From the NCBI GenBank assembly GCA_963921405.1, contig OY992881.1, positions 95,292,876 to 95,356,875 of the forward strand: 64,000 nt of DNA, given 5' to 3'. Of this stretch, positions 22,401 through 33,290 are shown piece after piece (position 1 is the stretch's first letter; each line of letters opens with the position of its first letter). This stretch comes from Cepaea hortensis (Eukaryota; Mollusca; Gastropoda; Stylommatophora; Helicidae). The notes under the pieces are model-generated. The model was not told where the DNA came from and did not search any database. It saw nothing but the letters and a program-made list of their open reading frames with translations. The position numbers and the translations under genes were made by a program.

Positions 22401-22698
22401 TTCTATATTCTCAAGGGTAGAATAAACTTTATGTAAGTTGACTTGCTCTTTGTATAATGATTGAGTGTGGTCTCGGACGATGCCTAAGTGTTCATTGTTC
22501 CACAGGGGTAGGTAGTTAGTGGGGGTCTAGAATCTGGAGGGGTGTGTAGACGTAACTAAATAACCTGAGATCAACCACAGAGTAAAAAAGTGTATCTGCT
22601 CGTCCAACCCCTGGGGCTAGAATACACGGGAGTGCTAGAGACACCTCGGGTGTGGTTCAATCTCACTACCCAAGGTGAACCCGAAACACTCCGTTATG
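19474..22698 (+). repeat. 3' LTR
   Basis: Nearly identical to the 5' LTR; AATAAA is at 22421-22426. Differences I see: G/A at 14008 versus its partner, A/G near 15486, C/A near 16506, and 10 G versus 7 G near 14650/20831. Identity runs to TTA at 22696. The last two bases are TG instead of the CA of the 5' LTR, so the outer terminus is altered. Confidence 0.93.
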
Positions 22699-24600
22699 TG
22701 GTAGGTAGTTAGTTAGTTAGGTAAAGATAGGTAGATAGACTGGTAGTCTTGTAGGTGATTGTGCTAGGAAGGTGTTAGGTTGGTAGTATGATGTATTAGT
22801 AGTCTGGTAGCTTAGTTTGTAGTAAGGCTACTAAATGAATTCATTGATAGATAAGTAGCATTGTAGCTAATTGGGTAGCTAGTATTGTTAATTGAGAAAT
22901 ACGTAAACGAGATGTAAATGCACCGACATATCGAACATGTAAACACACTTCAAATTGTCGGGCACATTCGCAGACTGCACAAACACTGGCCAACGCAGGC
23001 ATGAACACATTGTATGCATTTAAAACACAATTTTATCAAGAACAGTACAAGCCGCGGTGATTTATCGTCTTCATTCACGACAAAAAATATCTTTGATAAT
23101 ATTTTACAAGGCAGTCAATGTGCCAAAAAGATATGGTCATACCAACATGAAATAAACATAAAACATACAGTCAGATCGTCGACACTCTAGCTTATAAAAA
23201 ATTAACCAAACCCTAATAATCAATACCGATCAGTGGTTTGCCTATTCAGGAAAATTTACATGAGGATTATAAAACAGGGTTAAATTTTCTGGATATAGAA
23301 GAAGCAAATCGGCTTCCGTTCACATTTTCACTTGTTAATGAAAGAAGTTGTCTTCAAACAACATATTAGATTTCACCAGGTAACAAAACAAATAACTGAT
23401 TTCAGTGCGGTTTATTGAAAGGGGATTTATAGCTGCCTTTGATATTTGCTGAGACATTATACCTGCGGTAATTTATTTTTATTGAAATCGGTGTTTGTGT
23501 GCCATATTAACGGGACGTTGCCATGAAGTTGGAACCACGACTAACTAACTAACTAACTAATTAACGGGACGTATTAATCAACAGACAAGTGCTTTCTTCT
23601 ACTTGCAGTTCTTTATCTTCGTCTTCTGCTTCTTCAAATTCTTCTTCTTCATCCTCTTCTTCTTATCATCTGTCTCTTTCCTCTCTTTTCTTCCTTTTAG
23701 TATTTTTTCTTCTTCTTCAGTATTCTGATAAGCGCGTCCCGTCTCTTGTTCATAAACCAGTATTCTAATAAATATCTCCAGTGTCTCATCTATAACCTCA
23801 TAACCCAATAATCCAATGTAGATATCCCGTTTCGCGTTTATAAAGCTTTGTCCCTATTGACTTTGACTGTTCTCAATTAAAATCTCTCTTCGTCTATATC
23901 TTTTATTCAGTTCTACACTATCTCTTATACCACTCCCTCCAAGTGCACTTAACATTAAAAACACCGTGTGTTGAAGCGCCTGTTATTTTAACACAGCCAC
24001 CTTGTAAACATCGGTAATTATTTATGCGGAAGTTTGCCAATAAAATCAACTATAAAAGATCCTGCATGTGACTGACTCTATTGTGTCTCTTCTTGGTCGG
24101 TAGAATATTGATTCTCAACTGTGCTTTACAGAACAGTGTAGATGGTGTTATAAGGGTTCATTTGTATGTTGAGAGAAAGGATAGAGGAGATATAGACAAC
24201 CATACACTCTTAGAACACTAGTTCACGTGGATCGGTAGATAGAGATTCAGATATATACATATTAACATACCGGTAGGAAGATTGGGAGGTTGGTGGGAAG
24301 GTGACAGTGTATGTACATTTGGTGGGTATATCGGTAGGAATCAAGATAAATTTACAGGTAGGCAGTTTGTTGGCTACTAGATAATCAGATAGGTACGTAG
24401 GTGGGTTTAAGTACAAGTAACACGTCTACGGTCTGTAGATAAGTATGATACAGTAATTGAAGACAGTTGAATAAGCCTTCCATTTACGTCTTTCTCTCTC
24501 TTGCTTCTCTCAGTCACTGTTAATTTCTCTATCGGTCGGTATCCCGGTCGGTAACTATTATAGCTTTCAAATTTTATACTGTCTAGTGCGTCTTCTAATC
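22699..24600. other. Unassigned, with cryptic GGTAG-type simple sequence
   Basis: GTTAG/GGTAG motifs recur at 22700-22870 and 24220-24420. No gene is supported. It contains a 41-bp LINE tail insertion at 23519-23559. Confidence 0.4.
23519..23559 (+). mobile_element. 41-bp LINE 3' tail insertion with 13-bp target duplication
   Basis: ATTAACGGGACGT stands at 23506-23518 and 23560-23572. The sequence between is only 41 bp and ends in CTAA repeats, the same tail as the I-like LINE copies at 44322-46504 and 54385-54790. Best read as an extremely 5'-truncated LINE insertion. Confidence 0.6.
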
Positions 24601-24608
24601 TCTATTTC

Positions 24609-24770
24609 CTTCTTCTTCTTCTTCTTCTTTTTCTTCTTCTTCTTCTTCTTCTTCTTCTTCTTCTTCTTCTTCTTCTTCTTCTTCTTCTTCTTCTTCTTCT
24701 TCTTCTTCTTCTTCTTCTTCTTCTTCTTCTTCTTCTTCTTCTTCTTCTTCTTCTTCTTCTTCTTCTTCTT
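24609..24770. repeat. (TTC)n microsatellite
   Basis: About 54 TTC units with a single TTT near 24630. A pure pyrimidine/purine tract. Confidence 0.97.
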
Positions 24771-25068
24771 CTGTGAGCGCCAAATAATACTATGTGTGTC
24801 TATTTGTTTAATCGTCTTAGTGGCCTCAACGGTTCTCCCCATTTATTTCTAATTTCTCTATACCCGCTCTTCTGTCGAAATGCTTTTTAAATGTTCTGTG
24901 TCATATCATTATTGTTTTAAAAGAAAAAACAAAAGAAATGTCTCTTCTTTTCACAGGAGCTAAATATACCTAATTGTTTTCAATTCATTATTGTTTTAAT
25001 TAGCGATCCACTAACGCACGGGGCTGTCAAAATCAAGGCGTGTGTTTTCTTCCTTGTCTATAATATTC

Positions 25069-25300
25069 ACCGGCTCTGTGGCGATAGAGTTACAAATGCA
25101 ATTCGTAATCCCACATACCGCGTTCGAATCAAAGCTGCGGGCGATTTGGAAGCAGACCGCTTTCCGTTGGTTTTCATACAATGGTATAAGTAACGGTGAT
25201 TTAGAAAGCAGTGGCAAACTACTGAAAGTAAACTTGACCAGGAATCGCAAACAGCCAAAACTGTTGTAGTTGACTGCTACGTCCTGTAAAAGATATGCAA
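25069..25300 (+). repeat. tRNA-derived SINE copy D
   Basis: Has the GCGTTCGAATC B box, the GGCAAACTACTGAAAGTAAAC body and the GTCCTGTAAAAGATATGCA end. Closest to the copy at 6953-7184 (shared GTTGACTGCTACGTCCTG). Confidence 0.8.
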
Positions 25301-25394
25301 CTACAATATTCACATTGTTTTACTCACAACCACATCTGCAGTTTTCCCATCATTTAATCACTCACTTACCAGCATATACAAGACCAGGTCAAAC

Positions 25395-28300
25395 ACCCAT
25401 CAGACTAAATCCTCGTACTTAAACCCTGACTATCTGACAGTATTTCCACACACCCATCAGACTAAATCCTCGTACTTAAACCCTGACTATCTGACAGTAT
25501 TTCCACACACCCATCAGACTAAATGCTCGTACTTAAACCCTGACTATCTGACAGTATTTCCACACACCCATCAGACTAAATCCTCGTACTTAAACCTTGA
25601 CTATCTGACAGTATTTCCACACACCCATCAGACTAAATCCTCGTACTTAAACCTTGACTATCTGACTGTATTTCCACACACCCATCAGACTAAATCCTCG
25701 TACTTAAACCTTGACTATCTGACTGTATTTCCCCACACCCATCAGACTATATCCTCATACTTAAACCCTGACTATCTGACAGTATTTCCACACACCCATC
25801 AGACTAAATCCTCGTACTTAAACCTTGACTATCTGACTGTATTTCCACACACCCATCAGACTAAATCCTCGTACTTAAACCTTGACTATCTGACTGTATT
25901 TCCCCACACCCATCATACTATATCCTCATACTTAAACCCTGACTATCTGACAGTATTTCCACACACCCATCAGACTAAATCCTCGTACTTAAACCTTGAC
26001 TATCTGACTGTATTTCCACACACCCATCAGACTAAATCCTCGTACTTAAACCTTGACTATCTGACTGTATTTCCCCACACCCATCAGACTATATCCTCAT
26101 ACTTAAACCCTGACTATCTGACAGTATTTCCACACACCCATCAGACTAAATCCTCGTACTTAAACCTTGACTATCTGACTGTATTTCGACACACCCATGA
26201 GACTAAATCCTCGTACTTTTAAACCCTGACTATCTGACAGTATTTCCACACACCCATCAGACTATATCCTCATACTTAAACCCTGACTATCTGACAGTAT
26301 TTCCACACACCCATCAGACTAAATGCTCGTACTTAAACCCTGACTATCTGACAGTATTTCCACACACCCATCAGACTAAATCCTCGTACTTAAACCTTGA
26401 CTATCTGACTGTATTTCCACACACCCATCAGACTAAATCCTCGTACTTAAACCTTGACTATCTGACTGTATTTCCCCACACCCATCAGACTAAATCCTCG
26501 TACTTAAACCCTGACTATCTGACAGTATTTCCGCACACCCATCAGACTAAATACTCGTACTTAAACCCTGACTATCTGACTGTATTTCCACACACCCATC
26601 AGACTAAATCCTCGTACTTAAACCTTGACTACCTGACTGTATTTCCCCACACCCATCAGACTAAATCCTCGTACTTAAACCCTGACTATCTGACAGTATT
26701 TCCGCACACCCATCAGACTAAATCCTCGTACTTAAACCTTGACTATCTGTCTGACTGTATTTCCACACACCCATCAGACTAAATCCTCGTACTTAAACCC
26801 TGACTATCTGACAGTATTTCCACACACCCATCAGACTAAATGCTCGTACTTAAACCCTGACTATCTGACTGTATTTCCACACACCCATCAGCCTAGACTA
26901 AATGCTCGTACTTAAACCCTGACTATCTGACTGTATTTCCACACACCCATCAGACTAAATCCTCGTACTTAAACCCTGACTATCTTACTGTATTTCCACA
27001 CACCCATCAGACTAAATCCTCGTACTTAAACCCTGACTATCTGACTGTATTTCCACACACCCATCAGACTAAATGCTCGTACTTAAACCCTGACTATCTG
27101 ACAGTATTTCCACACACCCATCAGACTAAATCCTCGTACTTAAACCCTGACTGTCTGACAGTATTTCCACACACCCATGAGACTAAATCCTCGTACTTAA
27201 ACCCTGACTATCTGACTGTATTTCCCCACACCCATCAGACTAAATCCTCGTACTTAAACCCTGACTATCTGACAGTATTTCCGCACACCCATCAGACTAA
27301 ATCCTCGTACTTAAACCTTGACTATCTGTCTGACTGTATTTCCACACACCCATCAGACTAAATCCTCGTACTTAAACCCTGACTATCTGACAGTATTTCC
27401 ACACACCCATCAGACTAAATGCTCGTACTTAAACCCTGACTATCTGACTGTATTTCCACACACCCATCAGCCTAGACTAAATGCTCGTACTTAAACCCTG
27501 ACTATCTGACTGTATTTCCACACACCCATCAGACTAAATCCTCGTACTTAAACCCTGACTATCTTACTGTATTTCCACACACCCATCAGACTAAATCCTC
27601 GTACTTAAACCCTGACTATCTGACTGTATTTCCACACACCCATCAGACTAAATGCTCGTACTTAAACCCTGACTATCTGACAGTATTTCCACACACCCAT
27701 CAGACTAAATCCTCGTACTTAAACCCTGACTGTCTGACAGTATTTCCACACACCCATGAGACTAAATCCTCGTACTTAAACCCTGACTATCTGACTGTAT
27801 TTCCACACACCCATCAGACTAAATGCTCGTACTTAAACCCTGACTATCTGACAGTATTTCCACACACCCATCAGACTAAATCCTTGTACTTAAACCCTGA
27901 CTGTCTGACAGTATTTCCACACACCCATCAGACTAAATGCTCGTACTTAAACCCTGACTGTCTGACAGTATTTCCACACACCCATCAGACTAAATGCTCG
28001 TACTTAAACCCTGACTATCTGACAGTATTTTCACACACCCATCAGACTAAATGCTCGTACTTAAACCCTGACTGTCTGACAGTATTTCCACACACCCATG
28101 AGACTAAATCCTCGTACTTAAACCCTGACTATCTGACTGTATTTCCACACACCCATCAGACTAAATGCTCGTACTTAAACCCTGACTATCTGACAGTATT
28201 TCCACACACCCATCAGACTAAATCCTTGTACTTAAACCCTGACTGTCTGACAGTATTTCCACACACCCATCAGACTAAATGCTCGTACTTAAACCCTGAC

Positions 28301-28548
28301 TGTCTGACAGTATTTCCACACACCCATCAGACTAAATGCTCGTACTTAAACCCTGACTATCTGACAGTATTTTCACACACCCATCAGACTAAATGCTCGT
28401 ACTTAAACCCTGACTATCTGACAGTATTTCCCCACACCCATCAGACTAAATCCTCGTACTTAAACCCTGACTATCTGACTGTATTTCCACACACCCATCA
28501 GACTAAATCCTCGTACTTAAACACTGACTGTCTGACTGTATTTCCACA
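25395..28548. repeat. 57-bp satellite array, about 55 copies
   Basis: The unit is CACCCATCAGACTAAATCC, TCGTACTTAAACCCTGACT, ATCTGACAGTATTTCCACA (57 bp). Variants are ordered: a TATATCCTCAT variant recurs every 171 bp at about 25733-26100, and an AGCCTAGACTAAATG insertion and a CTGTCTGACTG insertion each recur after exactly 579 bp (26891/27470; 26721/27300). A TCCTTGTAC variant recurs after about 342 bp (27882/28223). 57 is a multiple of 3, so one frame stays open for 228 codons at 27884-28570; this is a by-product. On the minus strand the last unit contains the 3' end of the gene at 28503-29114. Confidence 0.97.
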
Positions 28549-29114
28549 GTTAAATCTACATCACTCCTGAAAGTCACCTTTTTCGGGACCATTTTAAATG
28601 AAGGCAGAGACTCAACTGGCAATCGATAGAGACACTTTCTGAGGAGCTCTTTTTCTCTCAACACTTGATCGAAGGCTGCATCTTCGGGGACAAGGCTGTT
28701 TGCCTGTTTAGAACCGTCGGTGATCACAAGATGAGATTGCTTTGATTCAATTACTGCAACTGGCAAACTTTCTTGTTTTGAGTAATAGGTAACTTCAATG
28801 TTTGCTACGCTACTTCTTCTTGTGACAACTGTATTTTTTAGGATAGATTTCAGGTCTGCGCTTTGAGTGGCTGTCCCTGAGGTCATTAGTCCATCAGTAG
28901 TTGCCAGAGAGTGTCGTCTTTTATTCATTAGAACAGCCTTCGAGGTTGCTTCTTGTCTGTGGACGCTACCAACGGATATTTGCGATGCCCGGGGTTTAGT
29001 ACTGAATGAATATGTTCTTGATTGTGAATGGCCCGGTGCAGTGATTATTGTATTCACTGACCCTGTTTGCTTGTCTCTTGAACTTGTGTTCTTTGTGCTG
29101 CAGTTTCGTTTCAT
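28503..29114 (-). CDS. 203-residue protein with SILK and RVxF motifs; candidate paralogue of gene 1
   Basis: The frame runs from ATG at 29114 to a TAG at 28505-28503. The protein is basic and Ser/Thr-rich, without membrane segments or known domains. DLKSILKNT (SILK at 90-93) and VPKKVTFRSDV (KKVTF at 178-182) fit the SILK and RVxF PP1-docking patterns. The gene at 3732-5642 has KSILKNT and MPKKSVSFNSEV with 86 residues between motif starts, against 88 here. A short acidic/charged helix (VLREKELLRKCL, about 151-162) precedes the RVxF. The last 14 residues (VEIQSDSQCLSTRI) and the stop are encoded inside the first unit of the 57-bp satellite. An upstream exon is possible. A PP1 role is inference; the frame could also be a recent pseudogene. 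Confidence 0.6.
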   Translation of the reverse strand: MKRNCSTKNTSSRDKQTGSVNTIITAPGHSQSRTYSFSTKPRASQISVGSVHRQEATSKAVLMNKRRHSLATTDGLMTSGTATQSADLKSILKNTVVTRRSSVANIEVTYYSKQESLPVAVIESKQSHLVITDGSKQANSLVPEDAAFDQVLREKELLRKCLYRLPVESLPSFKMVPKKVTFRSDVDLTVEIQSDSQCLSTRI

Positions 29115-31625
29115 TTTTATTTCTACTAGTGTAGATTAAATTATCATAGTATGTGTACTACAACCATGGATTCCTCATCGCAGTTCTTTGATATATCCAA
29201 ATATTCAGAATGATATTAAAAACAAGAAATATGAATATGAGCTTGTCGTTCCTTTTGTAATACTAGTTGGCATCACAGAAGACTCCAGAAAGAAGGATGG
29301 GATCCATACTTGAAGCCTTGGTGTGATAATTCTGATGACAAAGGAGAATATGCCATTAATGAAATAACAATGGTAATTATGGCATACTTCATATATGTCA
29401 GTAATACCAGTATCTTTTCACATATATTCTTTTAATAATGCATGCACTTCATGGTAAGTCTTCGATGGGAAAAAATTGCGTGAAGTTGCTAAAGCATAAA
29501 TAATGGCTATTGTTTGTGGCAATCATATTTAGCCAACAAAACAGAATTATCCATTTTTGGCAGTTTTAATTATTTGTGTGTTTAAAATATGGCGAATATC
29601 TATGCACTGAGCTAGAAGTAGAAGGAAAGCCTTCTGTGGACAATTACTTATAGTATTTCTCATCTCATCATGTTCCTCTTGTACCTTGCGGTGTCGAGGT
29701 GAATGTCGTGTGTTCCTATTATAGTGTCGTCCCTGGAGTGAGGGGAATCAACACCCACATTATTTTTAACCCCATATCATTATTCTGGAGAATCCACCAG
29801 ATTCCGTCCACAACACTCCCTCAGTCCATGAATACCTCTTTCTCTCTCACTCACCACTGGATCGTGCCCTCTCTCACACTTCCCCAAAACAACATACTCA
29901 ACAACTCTAGCTTCTAAAAATTAATAACAAATAATTTAATGAAGCAAGGTGTATGTATGTGAGAAGTGTATGTGTAGAATGTGTGTCGTATACTATAGTG
30001 TATCTGTATAATCAGACCAGCAGATCAAGAGCCAAGTCAGATCAATGGCTACACCAATGGCTACACCACAGCAGGTTAGCTCAGCACACAAAGACCTCAC
30101 CAAACGATGTGTCTCTCCTGCCAGACGTTGACTTCCTCCGGTAGCTACTTGATAATCTAGATACATGATCATCAGAAATAGATATAGTCTAACACTGATC
30201 ATGCATCGGTCCCATACAGTAAAACTAAAGGTCCCTATAGTTCTGATATGTACCAATCCCTGTACCGTGAAAATATGTATCACTGTCACTGGTAACACAC
30301 TTGTTCCTATCTATTGTTCTAGATTGTCACAATCACAAAGTTACAGAGTACCATTCCACTGGAATCTACTACTGTATGAGAACGCTACGTTCAGTGTTCC
30401 TTTTTAATCCCTAGTGTTCATTTGATATGTGGTGTAAAAACCGAACATCACCCAACCTGGGTGAACCCTATCACAAAGGAATCGTTTATATGGTTTTGTT
30501 CAACCGAGCCAGGTTCTTGTAGACCCTCCTGATTATGAGCCTAGCGTAAACACTATTGAATAAACTTTCTTCTCTGAATTTATCCATATTCTTAACACGG
30601 TGACTGTTCATCTTATGTTCTTCATAACCGGAGTAGAACTTCATCATAACCGGTGTGGAACTTCCTCATAACTGGCGGGGAACCTGTTAAATAGAAAACA
30701 CACCTGGTGAGAGCAACCGGACACTTACTCCTATTAGATGAGTGTAGGCCTACGGCCTCGCTCAGATATGTATCAGCGAACTAAACTCTGTCATGGGCAG
30801 AGGAGCTCATCACCTCGGTCTGAACCAGGGCAAGACAAGGAAAGACCAATATGTAAAGTGCAGAACCCCAGCAGACCCCCACTAGAAGATCCCACCATTG
30901 GACATTTCCCCTATCCCCCAACCATCCTCAATCTCTCCAGATATCACCCCACTACACTATTCTCAACCAGCAGAGCCAATTACCATCTCACCCTAGCTAG
31001 TTTTAAAAATGCGACTGCCTACAGTCGCCGACACTCTTAACCTACCTAACCACAACGCAACATACTATGTTCAAGTCCTAACTCTAACTATCACCAGCCT
31101 ATCTTACACTAATTATACCTAAATGCTATCTATGGATTACCTTATGTAACACTGGCCCTATTCTTGCATCGAATCTACACTTTGCCATGGACTCATTGGT
31201 TCATTAACTTTAATTAATCCCGAACACGGTAGATTCTCTCCGAATTAAACTAGCCAGTTAAACACGTCAGCCTAGGCCCACTCCCTTGTTCACACTAGCT
31301 GCAACAAGTTATGTTTTTTTTTTTTTTTTTCAACAGTCTTGGATTGTCCTAGTGACGTCCTTTGATGTCGACCCCAGGTGGTCCCAAGAGCACACAATCG
31401 GTTTCCAACCTCACAAGAATATTTGTCTCCCCCTTGTTCAACCAACGCAAAAGTCTTCTCCCTTTCATCTTGTGAGTCGGGCAATTCAACATGCCGACAA
31501 TTTTCTGTCTTGTGGGGAACTCTCAAAGACTGGCAATTTACTTTGATCCAACTTGAGTTTTTCTGTATTGGTAACAAACAATTGCAGCTGCGAAAGCAGA
31601 CTGTCTCTGTTATTTTATCATCTTA
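29115..31625. other. Unassigned; possible solo LTR end near 30.5 kb
   Basis: No convincing gene. AATAAA at 30559-30564 is followed by three imperfect CATAACCGG phrases (about 30625-30680). A 100-codon frame (30738-31040), Pro/Ser-rich, could be a gag scrap. A T run lies at 31314-31330. Confidence 0.3.
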
Positions 31626-31629
31626 TCGT

Positions 31630-32320
31630 TAACACACAGTGATTCCGCGACAGTGAAGTATAAACTTCGTGAGAGTGCACGATTTTGGGCTTCATATATC
31701 GACATTCCTATGGATTCTGCTATTCCCTCCGTCCAACGTTTACGTGGTCGGCCTCTACCTCTGTTTCCGTCTCGTCTGTACATCATTGCTTGTTGTGGCA
31801 TGCTGTTGACTGGTAACCTACTTGCATGGCCAAACCATTTGACTTGCTGCTTTCTAATAAAATCTAGTGCTGCTTTACCCCCACTTTAGTCCTGATTTCT
31901 TCATTTATGATCTTATCGCTTCTTGACACGTTGAGTATTCTTCTCAGGAACCTCATTTCTGTTGTGATTTTTCTTTTCTCTTTTTCTCTCATTGTCTAGG
32001 TTTGGCATTGGTTCTATAGAGTTGGTAGGAAGATTGTGTTGTAAAGTGCTTTCTTAGTAGTTATTGATGCATGTTTGTTCTTTAGTATTGGTACCATTTG
32101 TCCAATGAGTTGATTTGCCTTATTGCACCTATTTTCGATCTCGTCTTCTGATCTGCCATTTGATGATATTATACTTCCTAGGTACTTGAAACTCTTTACT
32201 TGTTTCAAGGGATGTTCGTTTAGGTGAATTGTTGTTGTTTGTTCTTCTTTAGTTATAGTTATTATCTTTGTTTTGCTTGTGCTAATTTTCATAGGCAAGT
32301 ACAATTATTGACTTATTCAA
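31630..32320 (-). pseudogene. LINE reverse transcriptase C-terminal relic
   Basis: Minus-strand pieces: MKISTSKTKIITITKEE, QVKSFKYLGSIISSNG, DEIENRCNKANQLIGQM, then LYNTIFLPTL; after a break, RGRGRPRKRW and a short tail. These are the RT thumb and the usual GRPRxRW C terminus. The same family recurs at 57960-58110. Truncated and frameshifted. Confidence 0.75.
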
Positions 32321-32386
32321 ATTGATGTATCGTTCCATTCACTGTAATTTTCAAGCAATTAGCACACTACGCCTATGCACACACAT

Positions 32387-32423
<37 letters not shown>

Positions 32424-32920
32424 TGTGATTGTATATATTCTTCTCTCTCCTATTGCTCATGAAATGTGGTTTACACGTCGATGAAAGAGGCCGGACGTTT
32501 TGAAATAAAATTATGTGAACACAAATTAGCTTTAGGAATCATAGACGAGATAGAAGTGCTGCCGATGACCATTGTCTCCTAATTCACGCAAGCCACACTT
32601 TGGGAACACACATAATATGGGCAAAGAGACGAGAGAAATGTTCTCTTTATAATAAAGCATTATTAACAGAATTTGGGTGGAATCAAGAAGAGCGACATGG
32701 CAAGAACACAGGGGATCCACAGACAGGGAGAAATATTTATATATTATCAGTGACGCCAGGACATAAAGAGTGTAATTTGAAAGTCGAAGTGGGTTCGTGT
32801 GATGACAAGGGACACTAGTAATAGGGAAAGATAATACACACGCAAAATTCAGTCCAGTGCTACTAGAAGTAGTGTGTGTGAACAACGCTCGAGTTCACAG
32901 CGAGCGAGAGAGCGCAGCCC
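32321..32920. other. Unassigned sequence
   Basis: Apart from the AC run no feature is supported. Confidence 0.35.
32389..32420. repeat. (AC)n microsatellite
   Basis: About 15 AC units. Confidence 0.95.
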
Positions 32921-32968
32921 CTCCCCCCCCCCCCCCCAAAAAAAAAAAAAATAAAAAAAAAAAAAAAA
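32921..32968. repeat. Adjacent C and A homopolymers
   Basis: A run of about 17 C is followed by about 14 A, one T and about 16 A. Such runs are prone to assembly error. Confidence 0.9.
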
Positions 32969-33004
32969 GGATTGTAGCGCTGGCATCATGGGAAGCGCTA
33001 GAAG

Positions 33005-33006
<2 letters not shown>

Positions 33007-33078
<72 letters not shown>
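33007..33078. repeat. (AC)n microsatellite
   Basis: About 35 AC units with one GC interruption. Confidence 0.97.
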
Positions 33079-33145
33079 CACGTACAAGTAATGGGTTACA
33101 CGTTTTCTCGCTTTTAACTCGAGAGTTGTCCGAACACGTGCTACT

Positions 33146-33290
33146 TAGTTAGTCGACACATCATCCTCATTGATCGCCCCATTCAGTCCATTAGTGCTCA
33201 GATTCCTCTTCCTCCTCTCTTCCCTCCCACCTCCCCCAGTAAATCCCGCAACGTGTAGCGGCTAACGACACCAATTCTGTGTTGGTGTGA
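33146..33290 (-). pseudogene. I-like LINE 3' end fragment
   Basis: The minus strand matches the 3' end of the LINE at 44322-46504: shared GTGTAGCGGCTAACGAC and CCATTCAGTCCAT blocks, next to a GTTAGT tail. Only the last 145 bp are present. Confidence 0.65.

Larger units (their letters stand above)
13292..22698 (+). mobile_element. Young non-autonomous Gypsy-type LTR retrotransposon, 9.4 kb
   Basis: Structure: 5' LTR (13292-16519), tRNA-Pro primer site (16523-16540), one long frame (16757-19279), a purine-rich tract (19461-19469), 3' LTR (19474-22698). I find only three base changes and one 3-bp difference in a G run between the LTRs, so the insertion is very recent. Reverse transcriptase, RNase H and the integrase catalytic core are missing, so movement would need proteins from a complete relative. 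The flanks are similar GGTAG/GTTAG simple sequence, but no clean target duplication is visible. Confidence 0.93.

Noticed and set aside
24567..24852. Poly-Lys, poly-Glu and poly-Phe frames
   Set aside because: Products of the TTC microsatellite.
25395..28548. CRISPR array
   Set aside because: Units are contiguous with no unique spacers; eukaryotic satellite.
27884..28570. 228-codon frame with 19-residue repeats (YLNPDCLTVFPHT)
   Set aside because: The 57-bp satellite is divisible by three, so a frame stays open by arithmetic. Units just upstream break it, and the minus strand of the same end is the better coding candidate.
32010..32304. Host gene on the minus strand
   Set aside because: FKYLGSIIS and the downstream GRPRKRW are LINE polymerase signatures.
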